Assembly: GCF_023283985.1 (NCBI RefSeq)
Contig: NZ_JAKIKU010000013.1
Coordinates: 49,511-113,510, forward strand
Direction of reading: 5' to 3'
Origin: Shewanella electrodiphila
GTDB lineage: Bacteria > Pseudomonadota > Gammaproteobacteria > Enterobacterales > Shewanellaceae
Length of the DNA: 64,000 bases
Of the stretch, positions 17,266 to 25,739 are shown one piece after another. The notes below the pieces were generated by a model. The model was not told the DNA's origin. It worked only from the letters and a program-made list of their open reading frames with translations, and did not search any database. The translations under genes were made by a program, and so were the position numbers. How positions within the stretch are numbered: the first letter of the stretch is position 1; each line of letters opens with the position of its first letter.

Positions 17266-18651
17266 TTGAGTTATCAACTATTGGAGTCTTTGTTGCCTAG
17301 CCACATTTTTTCTGAGCAATTTAGCCAGTTAATCGACAAGCTAAACGCTATGAAGTTGGCTCACGCCAAAGAACACATAGTGCAGATTTCTGTGGAAGCA
17401 AAGTCAATTCCATTACTGTCTTGGTTAGGTGCTCAAACACAGTATCCACGAATTTATTGGCATGGGCGTGATAAACAGGAAGAAGTTGCCGCTATTGGCG
17501 CCTGTAAAGACTTCAAACAAGAACAAGAAATTGATGATGAATTACTGTCATCGATTTACCAATCACAACGCGGTAAAAGCAGTAATCAAGATATTCGCTA
17601 TTATGGCGGCGTCGCGTTTGATCGCACAGTAGAATGCTGGCCTGATTTTGGGCGCACACGCTTTGTGTTGCCACGTATCGAACTTCGACGTCATGGCAAT
17701 ATTGTCAAACTCTTGGTCAATCTTAATTTTGAAGATACAGAGCAACAAACTGAATGCGAAGCAGCGATTGAAGCCATTAAACAGTTAAAACCTGCAAAGC
17801 CATTATCTCCTCCTAACAAGTTACCGTTAATGGGCCGTAGTGACTTACCTAATTATCAGCGTTGGAAAGAGCTGGTTGAACAGGTCACTCAACCAAAATT
17901 CAATCAAACCACGCCTAAAGTAGTGCTGTCTCGTCAAACTCAACTTGAAATTAATGATGTTGTCGACCCTTGGATGGTGCTGGCATGTTGGCAAGGCAGA
18001 AACCCAAATAGTTTTCAATTTGGCTTTCAGTTCAGCCCAGACAGAACCTTTATATCATGCTCGCCTGAGCGCTTATATTTGCGTAGACAAAAAGAATTGT
18101 TTACTGAAGCATTAGCTGGGACGACTGTGCGTGGGCTCAATCAGGAAGAAGATGAATTTTTAGCTAAACAGCTTTTAGAAGACTCAAAAAACAGCCATGA
18201 AAACCAATTGGTTAGACAAGAGATTGTTGATGTACTCACCCCTCTGAGCAATTATGTTGGTGCTGATGAATCAGCTAAAATCTTTAAACTCACCCATATT
18301 CAGCATTTACATCGCTCAATTCGCGCAGAGTTAAAAGCAGGAGTAAATGACTTTCAATTACTTCAAGGCTTACACCCAACACCTGCGGTTGGCGGATTAC
18401 CAAAAGAATCGGCACTCAGTTTTATCCGCCAACGTGAAGGATATAATCGCGGTTGGTATGCCGGCGCTTGTGGTTACTTAAATAAATATGAAAGCGAATT
18501 TTCGGTCGCTATTCGCAGCGCCTTAATCGAACCGGGACGAATTAACCTGTTTGCAGGTGCTGGTATTGTTGCTGGTTCTGATCCACTTGCGGAATGGCAA
18601 GAGCTTGAAAATAAACTAACCACTATTTTATCCATATTGGTCGAGCTATAA
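17266..18651 (+). CDS. menF: Isochorismate synthase MenF
   Basis: Converts chorismate to isochorismate, the first step of menaquinone synthesis. The 461 residues have a divergent N-terminal half and a chorismate-binding C-terminal domain. Visible motifs are AGTTVRG, DSKNSHENQLV, LHPTPAVGGLPKESAL and GWYAGACGYLN, then the metal-binding EWQELENKL. The start is a TTG at 17266 without an obvious ribosome site; the N-terminal alignment with E. coli MenF (LLSWLGAQTQYPRIYW) supports a start close to here. In E. coli menF heads the menD operon; here it stands alone. Isochorismate could also feed siderophores, and the upstream Fur-like box makes iron control worth considering. Confidence 0.92.
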   Translation: MSYQLLESLLPSHIFSEQFSQLIDKLNAMKLAHAKEHIVQISVEAKSIPLLSWLGAQTQYPRIYWHGRDKQEEVAAIGACKDFKQEQEIDDELLSSIYQSQRGKSSNQDIRYYGGVAFDRTVECWPDFGRTRFVLPRIELRRHGNIVKLLVNLNFEDTEQQTECEAAIEAIKQLKPAKPLSPPNKLPLMGRSDLPNYQRWKELVEQVTQPKFNQTTPKVVLSRQTQLEINDVVDPWMVLACWQGRNPNSFQFGFQFSPDRTFISCSPERLYLRRQKELFTEALAGTTVRGLNQEEDEFLAKQLLEDSKNSHENQLVRQEIVDVLTPLSNYVGADESAKIFKLTHIQHLHRSIRAELKAGVNDFQLLQGLHPTPAVGGLPKESALSFIRQREGYNRGWYAGACGYLNKYESEFSVAIRSALIEPGRINLFAGAGIVAGSDPLAEWQELENKLTTILSILVEL

Positions 18652-18663
18652 CGCTCTGCTAAC

Positions 18664-18705
18664 TTTAGCTACTTAAATTTTAGCTACTTACACTCTAGCT
18701 ACTTA
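18664..18705. repeat. Three tandem copies of a TTTAGCTACTTA unit
   Basis: TTTAGCTACTTA at 18664-18675 and 18679-18690, and TCTAGCTACTTA at 18694-18705, with an exact 15-base period. They lie just after the menF stop. No function is evident. Confidence 0.75.
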
Positions 18706-18754
18706 ACTAGTGCTTAGGTTTAGCTGACTCAACACCAAAAAACACAATTGATAG

Positions 18755-18782
18755 TTGCATCTTAATTTTTGCTCTCTATAAT
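18755..18782 (+). promoter_or_regulatory. Sigma-70 promoter of yhhQ
   Basis: TTGCAT and TATAAT separated by 16 bases. The transcript would start near 18789, giving a leader of roughly 137 bases that contains the riboswitch-like element. Confidence 0.6.
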
Positions 18783-18882
18783 GCGTCCTCCTTGGCGTAG
18801 CTGACGATTTTTAATCCAATTTGGATAAAGAGCAAAACGTTCGCGATAATCAATCAAATAACACTGCCAACCTCATTCAAAT

Positions 18883-18918
18883 ACGGGTTCCCTCACCCCG
18901 TCTAACCCAATAAAAAGG
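18883..18918 (+). promoter_or_regulatory. preQ1-I-type riboswitch in the yhhQ leader
   Basis: P1 is ACGGG (18883-18887) paired with CCCGT (18897-18901). The base just before the 3' arm is C18896, the position of the ligand-pairing cytosine in known preQ1-I aptamers. A short A-rich tail (AATAAAAAGG) follows, whose terminal GG can pair with CC in the P1 loop (18890-18892) to make the H-type pseudoknot. This AAGG is also the Shine-Dalgarno sequence, 7 bases before the ATG. Ligand binding would thus hide the ribosome site. Layout closely resembles the Thermoanaerobacter tengcongensis aptamer. Control of a queuosine-precursor transporter fits. Confidence 0.75.
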
Positions 18919-18925
18919 CTACAAC

Positions 18926-19609
18926 ATGTTAAAACTAACGCAGGCGCAATGTCGTCGAGCACTGATGTTTCTTGTCAGTTTTCATATCATTATTATTTGT
19001 GCCAGTAACTACTTGGTACAACTCCCTTTTCAGATATTTGGCTACCACACCACTTGGGGTGCTTTCAGCTTTCCGTTTGTATATTTAGCCACCGACTTAA
19101 CGGTCAGAATATTTGGTCAAAAAGCGGCTCGAAGTATTATTTTTAAAGCTATGCTGCCAGCGCTTGTGATTTCCTATGTTATGGGGGTTATTTTCCATAA
19201 TGGCGCTTTTCAAGGTACAGATTCATTAGCTCAATGGAACCAGTTTGTATTTCGTATCGCCTTCGCCAGCTTTGTCGCTTACTTAGTCGGTCAGTTAATG
19301 GATATCACTGTATTTGCCAAAATGCGTAAAGCAAAAGCATGGTGGATTGCCCCTGCGGCATCAACCTTATTTGGCAACCTCGTTGATACTATTGTCTTCT
19401 TCAGTGTGGCTTTCTATGCCTCTACAGATACCTTTATGGCTCAACACTGGCCTGAAATTGCCATGGTGGATTATGCATTTAAACTTATTGTCAGTTTAGG
19501 CTTGTTCCTGCCTGCTTACGGTGTATTGCTCAAAGTGCTCAGCGAAAAGCTGATTACTACCAGCGCAAACACGGAAGAGAATAACGGCGATAAACCAGCT
19601 ATAACCTAG
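18926..19609 (+). CDS. yhhQ: Queuosine-precursor (preQ0/preQ1) transporter, VUT family
   Basis: An inner-membrane protein of 227 residues with six hydrophobic segments. Family motifs are FQIFGYHTTWGAFSFPFVYL, TDLTVRIFGQKAAR and the C-terminal FGNLVDTIVFFSVAF and DYAFKLIVSLGLFLPAY (DUF165/COG1738). It imports 7-deazaguanine precursors for queuosine modification of tRNA. A preQ1-I-like riboswitch overlaps its ribosome-binding site, giving feedback control by the cargo. It stands alone after its own promoter. Confidence 0.93.
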   Translation: MLKLTQAQCRRALMFLVSFHIIIICASNYLVQLPFQIFGYHTTWGAFSFPFVYLATDLTVRIFGQKAARSIIFKAMLPALVISYVMGVIFHNGAFQGTDSLAQWNQFVFRIAFASFVAYLVGQLMDITVFAKMRKAKAWWIAPAASTLFGNLVDTIVFFSVAFYASTDTFMAQHWPEIAMVDYAFKLIVSLGLFLPAYGVLLKVLSEKLITTSANTEENNGDKPAIT

Positions 19610-19825
19610 CTATATCGACACTATTTATCGCCTTCGTCTTGCTTAAGCTCAAAATGATTGGCGATAATTTGATCGATACTGCACTTTTTAATCACTACCA
19701 CGACCCAACTGGTACGATGAGATATAATGCTTAGGTGTTTTTTACCGTTTAAATTATCCATGCTAGATAGTTCAGAAAAGTTCTACTGTAAGCATGATAA
19801 GTTTATCGGCCTTGCGGAAGATTAA

Positions 19826-20281
19826 ATGTTAAATATCCAAATCGAAGCTCATACAGAGCTGACAGCTGAGCTAGCTGAAAAAATTGCCTTATTAACGGCT
19901 CAAATTAGTGAATTAGATCGTGCTCAAACGATTGAATCTATTGAGCAAAGACTGAGTAACAAGACCAGCTTAATTTTACTGACTTATGTTGAAGGTGAGC
20001 TGGCTGGTTTTAAATTGGGGTACCAAATTGAAGCGCATTGCTTCTACAGTTGGTTAGGTGGTGTAGTGGCTGATTTCAGAAATATTGGTCTAGCAAAATC
20101 TATGCTTGAATACCAAGAGAAATGGGCTGCAGCACAGGGGTTTAGTCGTCTAGAAGTGAAAACCCGTAATCAATATAAAGCGATGCTGAATATGTTAGTG
20201 GCGAATCAATATCAGATCACACAGGTTGAAAGCCACAGCAATATTGCTAAAAATAAATTACATTTACAAAAGTCGCTTTAA
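19826..20281 (+). CDS. GNAT-family N-acetyltransferase
   Basis: A 151-residue cytosolic protein with the GNAT fold. Beta strands run around LILLTYVEGELAGFKLGYQI. The acetyl-CoA loop is VVADFRNIGLAKSMLEYQE (a relaxed R-x-x-G-x-A), followed by FSRLEVKTRNQYKAMLNMLV where the conserved Asn helix begins. Substrate is unknown; members of this subgroup include amino-group acetylators of small molecules and proteins. The ATG has GGA 8 bases upstream. No operon partner. Confidence 0.8.
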   Translation: MLNIQIEAHTELTAELAEKIALLTAQISELDRAQTIESIEQRLSNKTSLILLTYVEGELAGFKLGYQIEAHCFYSWLGGVVADFRNIGLAKSMLEYQEKWAAAQGFSRLEVKTRNQYKAMLNMLVANQYQITQVESHSNIAKNKLHLQKSL

Positions 20282-20386
20282 ATCATTAACTTAAAGACTT
20301 TTATGAAATGAAAAATGAAGAGTATTTTCAATTACGGTGCTTTTTTATAACAAAATTGAAAAATATTGAGCAATTGACTTGCAAAC

Positions 20387-20405
20387 GCAAATGATAATGA
20401 TTACT
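20387..20405 (+). promoter_or_regulatory. Fur box upstream of RyhB-like RNA copy 1
   Basis: 14 of 19 matches to the Fur consensus, with an uninterrupted AATGATAAT core. A -35-like TTGACT lies at 20374-20379, so Fur bound here would cover the -10 region. Confidence 0.65.
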
Positions 20406-20410
20406 ATTTG

Positions 20411-20525
20411 ATTGCGTTCCAAAACTCAGTAATGTTAATAGCTTCATCTCCTATTAAATACGCTGAATTAGCACATCATTGCTCATACACTCTTTAAACG
20501 CCAGGCTCATCACCTGGCTTTTTTT
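20411..20525 (+). ncRNA. RyhB-like small RNA, diverged copy 1
   Basis: About 115 bases between a Fur box and a strong terminator (GCCAGG-N7-CCTGGC then seven T, 20500-20525). It shares a conserved block with copy 2: GCGTTCCAAA then CTCAGT, and AATAGCTTCATCTCCTATTA. Its base-pairing core, TAGCACATCATTGCTCATAC, differs at several bases from the E. coli RyhB core kept by copy 2, so it may have a different or reduced target set. The 5' end is estimated from the promoter. Confidence 0.75.
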
Positions 20526-20863
20526 CGCCTAAAATTTAGTGGTTTAAAAACCTCTACTCGTGCCTTTTAGTCAGCTTTTAATTTCCGATTATATCTTTTC
20601 TTATTATCGTTCAGTGAATAGCGCAGATTAAGCTCTTTCGTTAAACGCCCTCTCGTTATCTATTTCCCTTATCGGCTTTCCATTAATTAGCATGCAAACA
20701 CCCACATTTGACCCCCTTGGAAACGACATAGATACAATTGAGGTAACAATTTGTTTTTGAATAGAAAAGCTAAAAATAAAACTGAAAATAAATACTGCAG
20801 GGACTAAAAAGGTTGTAAAGAGAATGTAAAGTAGGTAATTAATTTGAATAAATGATTGCAAAC

Positions 20864-20882
20864 GATAATGAGAATGATTATT
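20864..20882 (+). promoter_or_regulatory. Fur box upstream of RyhB-like RNA copy 2
   Basis: GATAATGAGAATGATTATT matches 16 of 19 positions of the Fur consensus and lies directly before the conserved start of the RNA. Confidence 0.75.
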
Positions 20883-20888
20883 GTTTAT

Positions 20889-21005
20889 GTGCGTTCCAAA
20901 GCTCAGTTAAGATAATAGCTTCATCTCCTATTACCCTACTGAGTATGCAAGCACGACATTGCTCACACACTCTTTGTGGCCGGGTTCATCACCCGGCTTT
21001 TTTTT
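20889..21005 (+). ncRNA. ryhB: RyhB iron-responsive small RNA, copy 2
   Basis: It carries AAGCACGACATTGCTCACA (20949-20967), identical over 19 bases to the targeting core of E. coli RyhB. The terminator is GCCGGG-N7-CCCGGC with eight T (20979-21005), preceded by the usual unpaired Hfq-binding stretch. RyhB is made when Fur releases iron and represses mRNAs of iron-using proteins. Position between a GNAT gene and the two-component system agrees with the RyhB location I recall from Shewanella. The 5' end is approximate. Confidence 0.9.
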
Positions 21006-21100
21006 GCCTATAATTCGTGTTACGTCTTAGCTGTACCACATTTGTCACATCACACTTGCCACATAGCATTTGTCGCATAAGATTAAATGACACCCATAAA

Positions 21101-23230
21101 TTAGCCATTCGTGTCATCTACCGCACCAAAATGTAAGCCATCATAAGGATTATCCGCTTGCTCTTCTTTGGCTTTATTATAAATACCAATAGAGAAAACA
21201 GTGCCCTTTCCTAATGTCGATTTAACTTCAATGGTGCCGCCAATGCGCTTAATAATACCGTAGCTCAACGATAGACCTAAACCTGTTCCATCCTTGCGGG
21301 TGGTGTAAAATGGATCGAAGATTCGACTTAAGCGCTCTGGTGCAATCCCCACACCTTCATCTTCTACTTCTACTTTTACGCCCACCACGTTTCCATTTTC
21401 TATCCAGTCATCAGCTCTAATCCAAATCTTGCCTTTACTCTCAATAGCATGAGCAGCATTGACCACTAAGTTAATCAACACCTGAATAACCTGAGGGCGG
21501 TTAACTTGGACTTCTGCTGTTGTATTGACTTGCTGAATCAGTTCTACTTTTTGCTTTTCAATCGAATGTCGAACCAGGACTAACACTTCTTCAATCATTG
21601 ACTGCACTTGATGCATCTCAAGTGGGGCATTAAATTCACCAGGACGGCTGTATTGCAACAAACTGCGAATAATCGTGCTTATCCTGCCAACCTGTTGGAT
21701 CACTAACTCAATTTCTTCTTCAACCACATTTGCATTGGGGCCAAGTTCGTATTTCATCAACTCCATGTTACCCAAGATCACTGCCGTCGGATTATTAATC
21801 TCATGGGCAATACCAGCAGTTAACTCACCTAATGCTGTCAGCTTTTCATTGGTGACTAACTGTTGGCGAGTTTCATTGAGTAAGGCCACATTGCGTTGTA
21901 ACTCTTCAGTTTTGTCTTGCAAGCTGCGAGTTCGTTCTTCTACTTTGACTTCAAGCTGCTCAGCAGCAGACTGTATCTGTAAGTTACGGCGCTGCAGTAA
22001 ATCCAACATATGATCAAATTGTTCAGCAAGATTGGATAGCTCATTATCCCTATCTAATCCAAGCTCACCAATCCGCAAATCTCGGCCTGATTGCACCGCT
22101 TTTACCACATGGTGAATACGTTCGATTGGTTCAAGTAAGCTGTTTGCCCCTCGATACACCAGAAAGCCAGACACCAAGAGCACTAACATTAATATGGTGC
22201 CCAGTTCGATGATGTTTAAGATATAGGTGTGAATGAATGGCGCTTCAGAAAAGCCGGTGTAAATCATACCTATTCGTTTTCCACGCACATCTTCTAACGG
22301 TGAGTAACCTGAAATAAACCAATCATTTAATACGAAAGCACGATCAACCCATGGCGTGCCGTCAACCAACACCTTTTGACGAACTTCTTCGGATACTAAT
22401 GTGCCTAACGCCCGTGATTGGAGATCTTTATTCGGAGAGAACATGTCCATAGGCACATTGGTGCTAATCCGTGCATTATCTAAAAAGATAGTCACGGTAC
22501 CTATTGAGCGCTCAGGTAATGTACCTTTGTCGTAAACAAGATCCCGAATGTGGTCGACAATAACCGTATCTCGATTGAACAATGTTGCCCCATCCAAATA
22601 CCAGCTTACTTGACCTGATTCATCAGCAATCGGCAGCAGTGTCCGGCTTAACATGCCCCGAGTTTCAGCAATCTTTGTAGGCTCTTCTGCACGCATAGTT
22701 GCAGACAATGGCACCCTTGCGAGTTTAGCTAAACTCGGATCTAACCTGTCTAATCGTTTAGCAGATAACACCATTAAACCTGATAAGGCTTTGTTTTCAA
22801 CTCTAGGCAACATCTGACGTAAATCTGGATCGGCATTAGCTTCTTCGAGCCTGATTAATCGTAAGACATCTAACTGAAGAATATCTTTTTGCTGTTTGAG
22901 GTAACGATTGAGCGCGGCTAACTCACTTTGACTCCCTTTATCGACTTCTAGGAATGCATTTTGAAAATCCCAAGACTTACTAACATTAAGTAGTTGAATC
23001 TCTTGTTGCTTTTGAACCTGTTCTAAGGTGTTAGTTGCCACAGTTAAATCAGCTTTTACTTTCATAAACAGCTGCTTGCCTGTGTAGCTGATATTCCAGT
23101 AAATAGTGATGAAAACTAAACTGATCAAGGTTAGTAAAATCGGTAACAGAGTTAATATCAGGATGCGATAACGCACCTTGGCCTGCATTTGCTGCCAACT
23201 GACTCCAAAAAACTGACTAAAAACAGACAC
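21101..23230 (-). CDS. Membrane sensor histidine kinase, NtrB/DctB type
   Basis: 709 residues. A first membrane helix at ~20-45 is followed by a ~290-residue periplasmic sensor (dCache-like), a second helix at ~340-365, then HAMP, a coiled coil (QIQSAAEQLEVKVEERTRSL) and a HisKA domain with the H-box LTAGIAHEINNPTAVI. The ATPase domain has NLVVNAAHAIE (N box), VEDEGVGI (G1) and GTGLGLSLSYG (G2). A GTG start lies 3 bases after the response regulator stop, so the two are cotranscribed, regulator first. The periplasmic signal is unknown; a transported oxyanion or small acid is a reasonable guess given the divergent tungstate operon. Confidence 0.93.
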   Translation of the reverse strand: MSVFSQFFGVSWQQMQAKVRYRILILTLLPILLTLISLVFITIYWNISYTGKQLFMKVKADLTVATNTLEQVQKQQEIQLLNVSKSWDFQNAFLEVDKGSQSELAALNRYLKQQKDILQLDVLRLIRLEEANADPDLRQMLPRVENKALSGLMVLSAKRLDRLDPSLAKLARVPLSATMRAEEPTKIAETRGMLSRTLLPIADESGQVSWYLDGATLFNRDTVIVDHIRDLVYDKGTLPERSIGTVTIFLDNARISTNVPMDMFSPNKDLQSRALGTLVSEEVRQKVLVDGTPWVDRAFVLNDWFISGYSPLEDVRGKRIGMIYTGFSEAPFIHTYILNIIELGTILMLVLLVSGFLVYRGANSLLEPIERIHHVVKAVQSGRDLRIGELGLDRDNELSNLAEQFDHMLDLLQRRNLQIQSAAEQLEVKVEERTRSLQDKTEELQRNVALLNETRQQLVTNEKLTALGELTAGIAHEINNPTAVILGNMELMKYELGPNANVVEEEIELVIQQVGRISTIIRSLLQYSRPGEFNAPLEMHQVQSMIEEVLVLVRHSIEKQKVELIQQVNTTAEVQVNRPQVIQVLINLVVNAAHAIESKGKIWIRADDWIENGNVVGVKVEVEDEGVGIAPERLSRIFDPFYTTRKDGTGLGLSLSYGIIKRIGGTIEVKSTLGKGTVFSIGIYNKAKEEQADNPYDGLHFGAVDDTNG

Positions 23231-23233
23231 GAT

Positions 23234-24616
23234 TTAGTCTTCCTTATCCGATTCGACTTCAAACCATTCTTTATATTTACGATCCAGTGTTTTACGCGAA
23301 ACACCTAAATCTCTTGCTGCTGCAGACTTATTACCGCTATGAGCATCAACAACGCTCATGACATGTTGCTTTTCAACTTCCTTTAGCGGCCAACTGAGTG
23401 GATAGCCTGCTTGCGTTACCACTTCTGCTTGTTCATTTTTCTTCCAGTATTCTGCCGGTGGCTTACCCAATAAAATGCAGCGTTCAATCATATTACGTAG
23501 TTCACGGATATTACCTGGCCACTCATGTTGCTGCAGTACCTGCAAATCTTCATGACTCCATACGACTTCTTTAACTCCAAGCTCACGAGCAAGCTGCCAG
23601 GTAAAGTGATGGGTTAACTCAATCACATCTTCAGGGCGAGTCCGCAGCGGTGGAATTAAAATATTTAAGACATTCAAACGATAGTACAAGTCACTCCGGA
23701 AATTCCCTTCGGCAACTTCCTCAGATAAAGTACGGTTGGTTGCAGCTAATACCCTGACATCAATAGCGACTTCTTTCTCACTACCTACTGGTCTAATCGC
23801 TTTTTGCTCAAGTACTCGCAATAACGCAGTTTGCATTTTCATTGGCATCTCGCCAATTTCATCTAAAAAGATGGTGCCACCTGTGGCGAAATGAAATAAC
23901 CCTTCTCGATTACCTTTTGCACCCGTAAATGCCCCCGCAGTATGCCCAAACAGTTCACTGCCTAATAGCTCTGGCGCAATAGCGCCGCAGTTAACTGGCA
24001 CAAAAGGACCTGTACGACCACTCAGTTGATGTAATTGTCTTGCAACTAATTCTTTACCCGTACCTGATTCGCCTTCAATCAAAACGACTGCATTGGTTGG
24101 CGCTACGCGCTCAATAACCTGTTTAACTTCAACCATTGCATCACTGTTACCAATCATGGTGGTTGAATGGCCACTGGATAGCTCTCGGCGCAACATAAAG
24201 TTTTCACGCTTAAGTAAGCGTCTTTCAATACAGCGGTCCACCGATGTCATCATTTGCTCTAAATGAAATGGTTTCATGATGAAATCAGATGCGCCAGCTC
24301 GTAAGGCTTTGATCGCCACATCCATATCGGCATAGCCAGTCATAAAGATGATATCTGAGCGGCGTTCTTTTTCGTTTAAGGCTTCATGCCATTCTATGCC
24401 CGAACGATCAGGTAGACGGATATCGACAATCAGTAAGTCAAAATGGCCGCGGCTACGAAGCTTTTCAGCTTCTTCAATCGTTGAAGCCGTTTCGACTAAC
24501 GCAAATTTCTTTGATAATGCCTTTCTAAGGAAGCTACGCATCCCTGGTTCATCATCAACAATCAAAACCGAAACTGCAGTCGGTAGTGGTTTTGAATTTG
24601 ATTCATTATTGTTCAT
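23234..24616 (-). CDS. NtrC-family sigma-54-dependent response regulator
   Basis: 460 residues. The receiver domain (15-130) has acidic DDEPG, phospho-acceptor Asp in LLIVDIRLPDRSG, and a conserved Lys in FIMKPFHLEQM. The AAA+ domain (~150-385) has Walker A EGESGTGKE, GAFTGA and Walker B FLDEIGEMP. A Fis-type helix-turn-helix ends the protein (SAAARDLGVSRKTLDRKYKEW). Partner of the kinase gene that follows by 3 bases. Divergent tupA has a sigma-54 promoter and paired upstream sites, so the tup-Moco operon is the prime target candidate. Confidence 0.95.
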   Translation of the reverse strand: MNNNESNSKPLPTAVSVLIVDDEPGMRSFLRKALSKKFALVETASTIEEAEKLRSRGHFDLLIVDIRLPDRSGIEWHEALNEKERRSDIIFMTGYADMDVAIKALRAGASDFIMKPFHLEQMMTSVDRCIERRLLKRENFMLRRELSSGHSTTMIGNSDAMVEVKQVIERVAPTNAVVLIEGESGTGKELVARQLHQLSGRTGPFVPVNCGAIAPELLGSELFGHTAGAFTGAKGNREGLFHFATGGTIFLDEIGEMPMKMQTALLRVLEQKAIRPVGSEKEVAIDVRVLAATNRTLSEEVAEGNFRSDLYYRLNVLNILIPPLRTRPEDVIELTHHFTWQLARELGVKEVVWSHEDLQVLQQHEWPGNIRELRNMIERCILLGKPPAEYWKKNEQAEVVTQAGYPLSWPLKEVEKQHVMSVVDAHSGNKSAAARDLGVSRKTLDRKYKEWFEVESDKED

Positions 24617-24678
24617 ATGGCTTCTACTTTGGACATTTTGACTAGATTTAACATTATCGTACCATTAAAAATCTAGCT

Positions 24679-24725
24679 GTGGGTCAGTTTGCCCTACAGA
24701 ATTAGACCCGTGGGACAATTTGTCT
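24679..24725 (+). promoter_or_regulatory. Two phased enhancer-like sites upstream of tupA
   Basis: GTGGGTCAGTTTGCCC (24679-24694) and GTGGGACAATTTGTCT (24710-24725) share GTGGG-CA-TTTG-C and are spaced 31 bp apart, three helical turns. They lie about 100-150 bases upstream of the sigma-54 start, as expected for a dimer-of-dimers enhancer-binding protein, most simply the NtrC-type regulator encoded next door. Confidence 0.6.
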
Positions 24726-24801
24726 GTTAAACCTCAATTGAATGCGAGAGTTAGATCACACTTTTTAATTTTGTCGTGATCAACATTTTTCTGACTCACT
24801 C

Positions 24802-24816
24802 TGGCATAGTAATTGC
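24802..24816 (+). promoter_or_regulatory. Sigma-54 promoter of the tup-Moco operon
   Basis: TGGCAT-AGTAA-TTGC has GG and GC separated by exactly 10 bases, one mismatch from the core -24/-12 consensus. Transcription would start near 24828, about 90 bases before tupA. A GATCAC...GTGATC repeat (24754-24781) lies between promoter and enhancer sites and could be bound by another factor. Confidence 0.7.
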
Positions 24817-24917
24817 CTTTGCATTTAACTGTTTTGGGCAACAACGCCCTCGTTTTCGAAATACATTAATTGGCACGGCTTGGTGTCAATGCAATTCAGT
24901 ATTTTCAAGGAGCTAGA

Positions 24918-25739
24918 ATGTTTAATTTTAAGTCAAGTTTAACCGCTTTAATCGGTATGGCATTACTGAGTAGCACAATGGTAAGTGATACCGTTGAAGC
25001 AAACGAAGTCATCAAATTAGCCACGACCACCAGCACGGATAATTCAGGACTTTTACGCGCTATTTTGCCGACTTTTGAAGCGGAATCTGGTTACAAAGTT
25101 CAAGTGATTGCAACGGGTACAGGTAAGGCATTAAAACTTGCACGTCAAGGAGACGTAGACGTAGTCATGACTCACGCTCCAGCAGCTGAGGCAAAATTTG
25201 TTAATGAAGGTTACGGTACGACGCCTCGTGGCATCATGGAAAATGACTTTGTGGTTTTAGGCCCGAAGAACGATCCAGCGAAAATGGCAGGCAGTACAGA
25301 CGTTGTTGAAGCCTTCAAAAAAGTTGCTAAAACTGAGAATACTTTCATTTCTCGTGGTGATAATTCTGGCACCAACATGAAAGAGCTCGCAATTTGGAAT
25401 GAAGCTTCTGTAACACCTGACTTTTCAGGCTATACTTCTATTGGTCAAGGTATGGGTAAGACTCTACTGATGGCAAATGAAAAACAAGCATACACCCTTA
25501 CCGATCGTGGTACGTTTGTTGCTTATAAATCTAAATTAGATTTAACGATTACTTTCGAAGGTGGCGACGCATTAGCCAATCCTTATCAGATCATGTTAAT
25601 TAATGCAGACAAATATCCTGATTTAAATCATCAAGGAGCGAAAGCATTGAGCGATTGGTTTATTAGCCCTAAAGCTCAGCAGATGATTAATGACTTTAAA
25701 GTTCAGGGAGAACAATTGTTTAAGGCAACATATAAGTAA
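24918..25739 (+). CDS. tupA: Tungstate ABC transporter, periplasmic binding protein
   Basis: 273 residues with a signal peptide (LTALIGMALLSSTMV, cut near VEANE). The mature start IKLATTTSTDNSGLL is the TupA hallmark; TTTST-SGLL binds the oxyanion. VIATGTGKALKLARQGDVD, HAPAAE and SRGDNSGTNMKE are further family motifs. TupA prefers tungstate over molybdate; the sequence alone does not exclude molybdate. The ATG at 24918 is fixed by AAGGAG 7 bases upstream and by the signal peptide. It is the first gene of a tightly packed operon reading tupA-tupB-tupC-mobA-mobB/moeA-moaA. Confidence 0.95.
   Translation: MFNFKSSLTALIGMALLSSTMVSDTVEANEVIKLATTTSTDNSGLLRAILPTFEAESGYKVQVIATGTGKALKLARQGDVDVVMTHAPAAEAKFVNEGYGTTPRGIMENDFVVLGPKNDPAKMAGSTDVVEAFKKVAKTENTFISRGDNSGTNMKELAIWNEASVTPDFSGYTSIGQGMGKTLLMANEKQAYTLTDRGTFVAYKSKLDLTITFEGGDALANPYQIMLINADKYPDLNHQGAKALSDWFISPKAQQMINDFKVQGEQLFKATYK

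Noticed and set aside
19621..19761. 46-codon minus-strand frame after yhhQ (begins MDNLNGKKHLSIISHRTS)
   Set aside because: Has an ATG and reasonable composition but no ribosome-binding site or recognised family; I could not support it as a gene.
20628..20861. 77-codon minus-strand frame between the two RyhB copies (ends in NGKPIREIDNERAFNERA)
   Set aside because: It starts at a TTG inside the ryhB promoter, has no ribosome site, and its hydrophobic start comes from AT-rich sequence. The charged tail looks protein-like but nothing else supports a gene.
24754..24781. GATCAC-N16-GTGATC as a CRP site
   Set aside because: The half-sites are too far apart for CRP (6-base spacer needed); kept only as a remark under the sigma-54 promoter.
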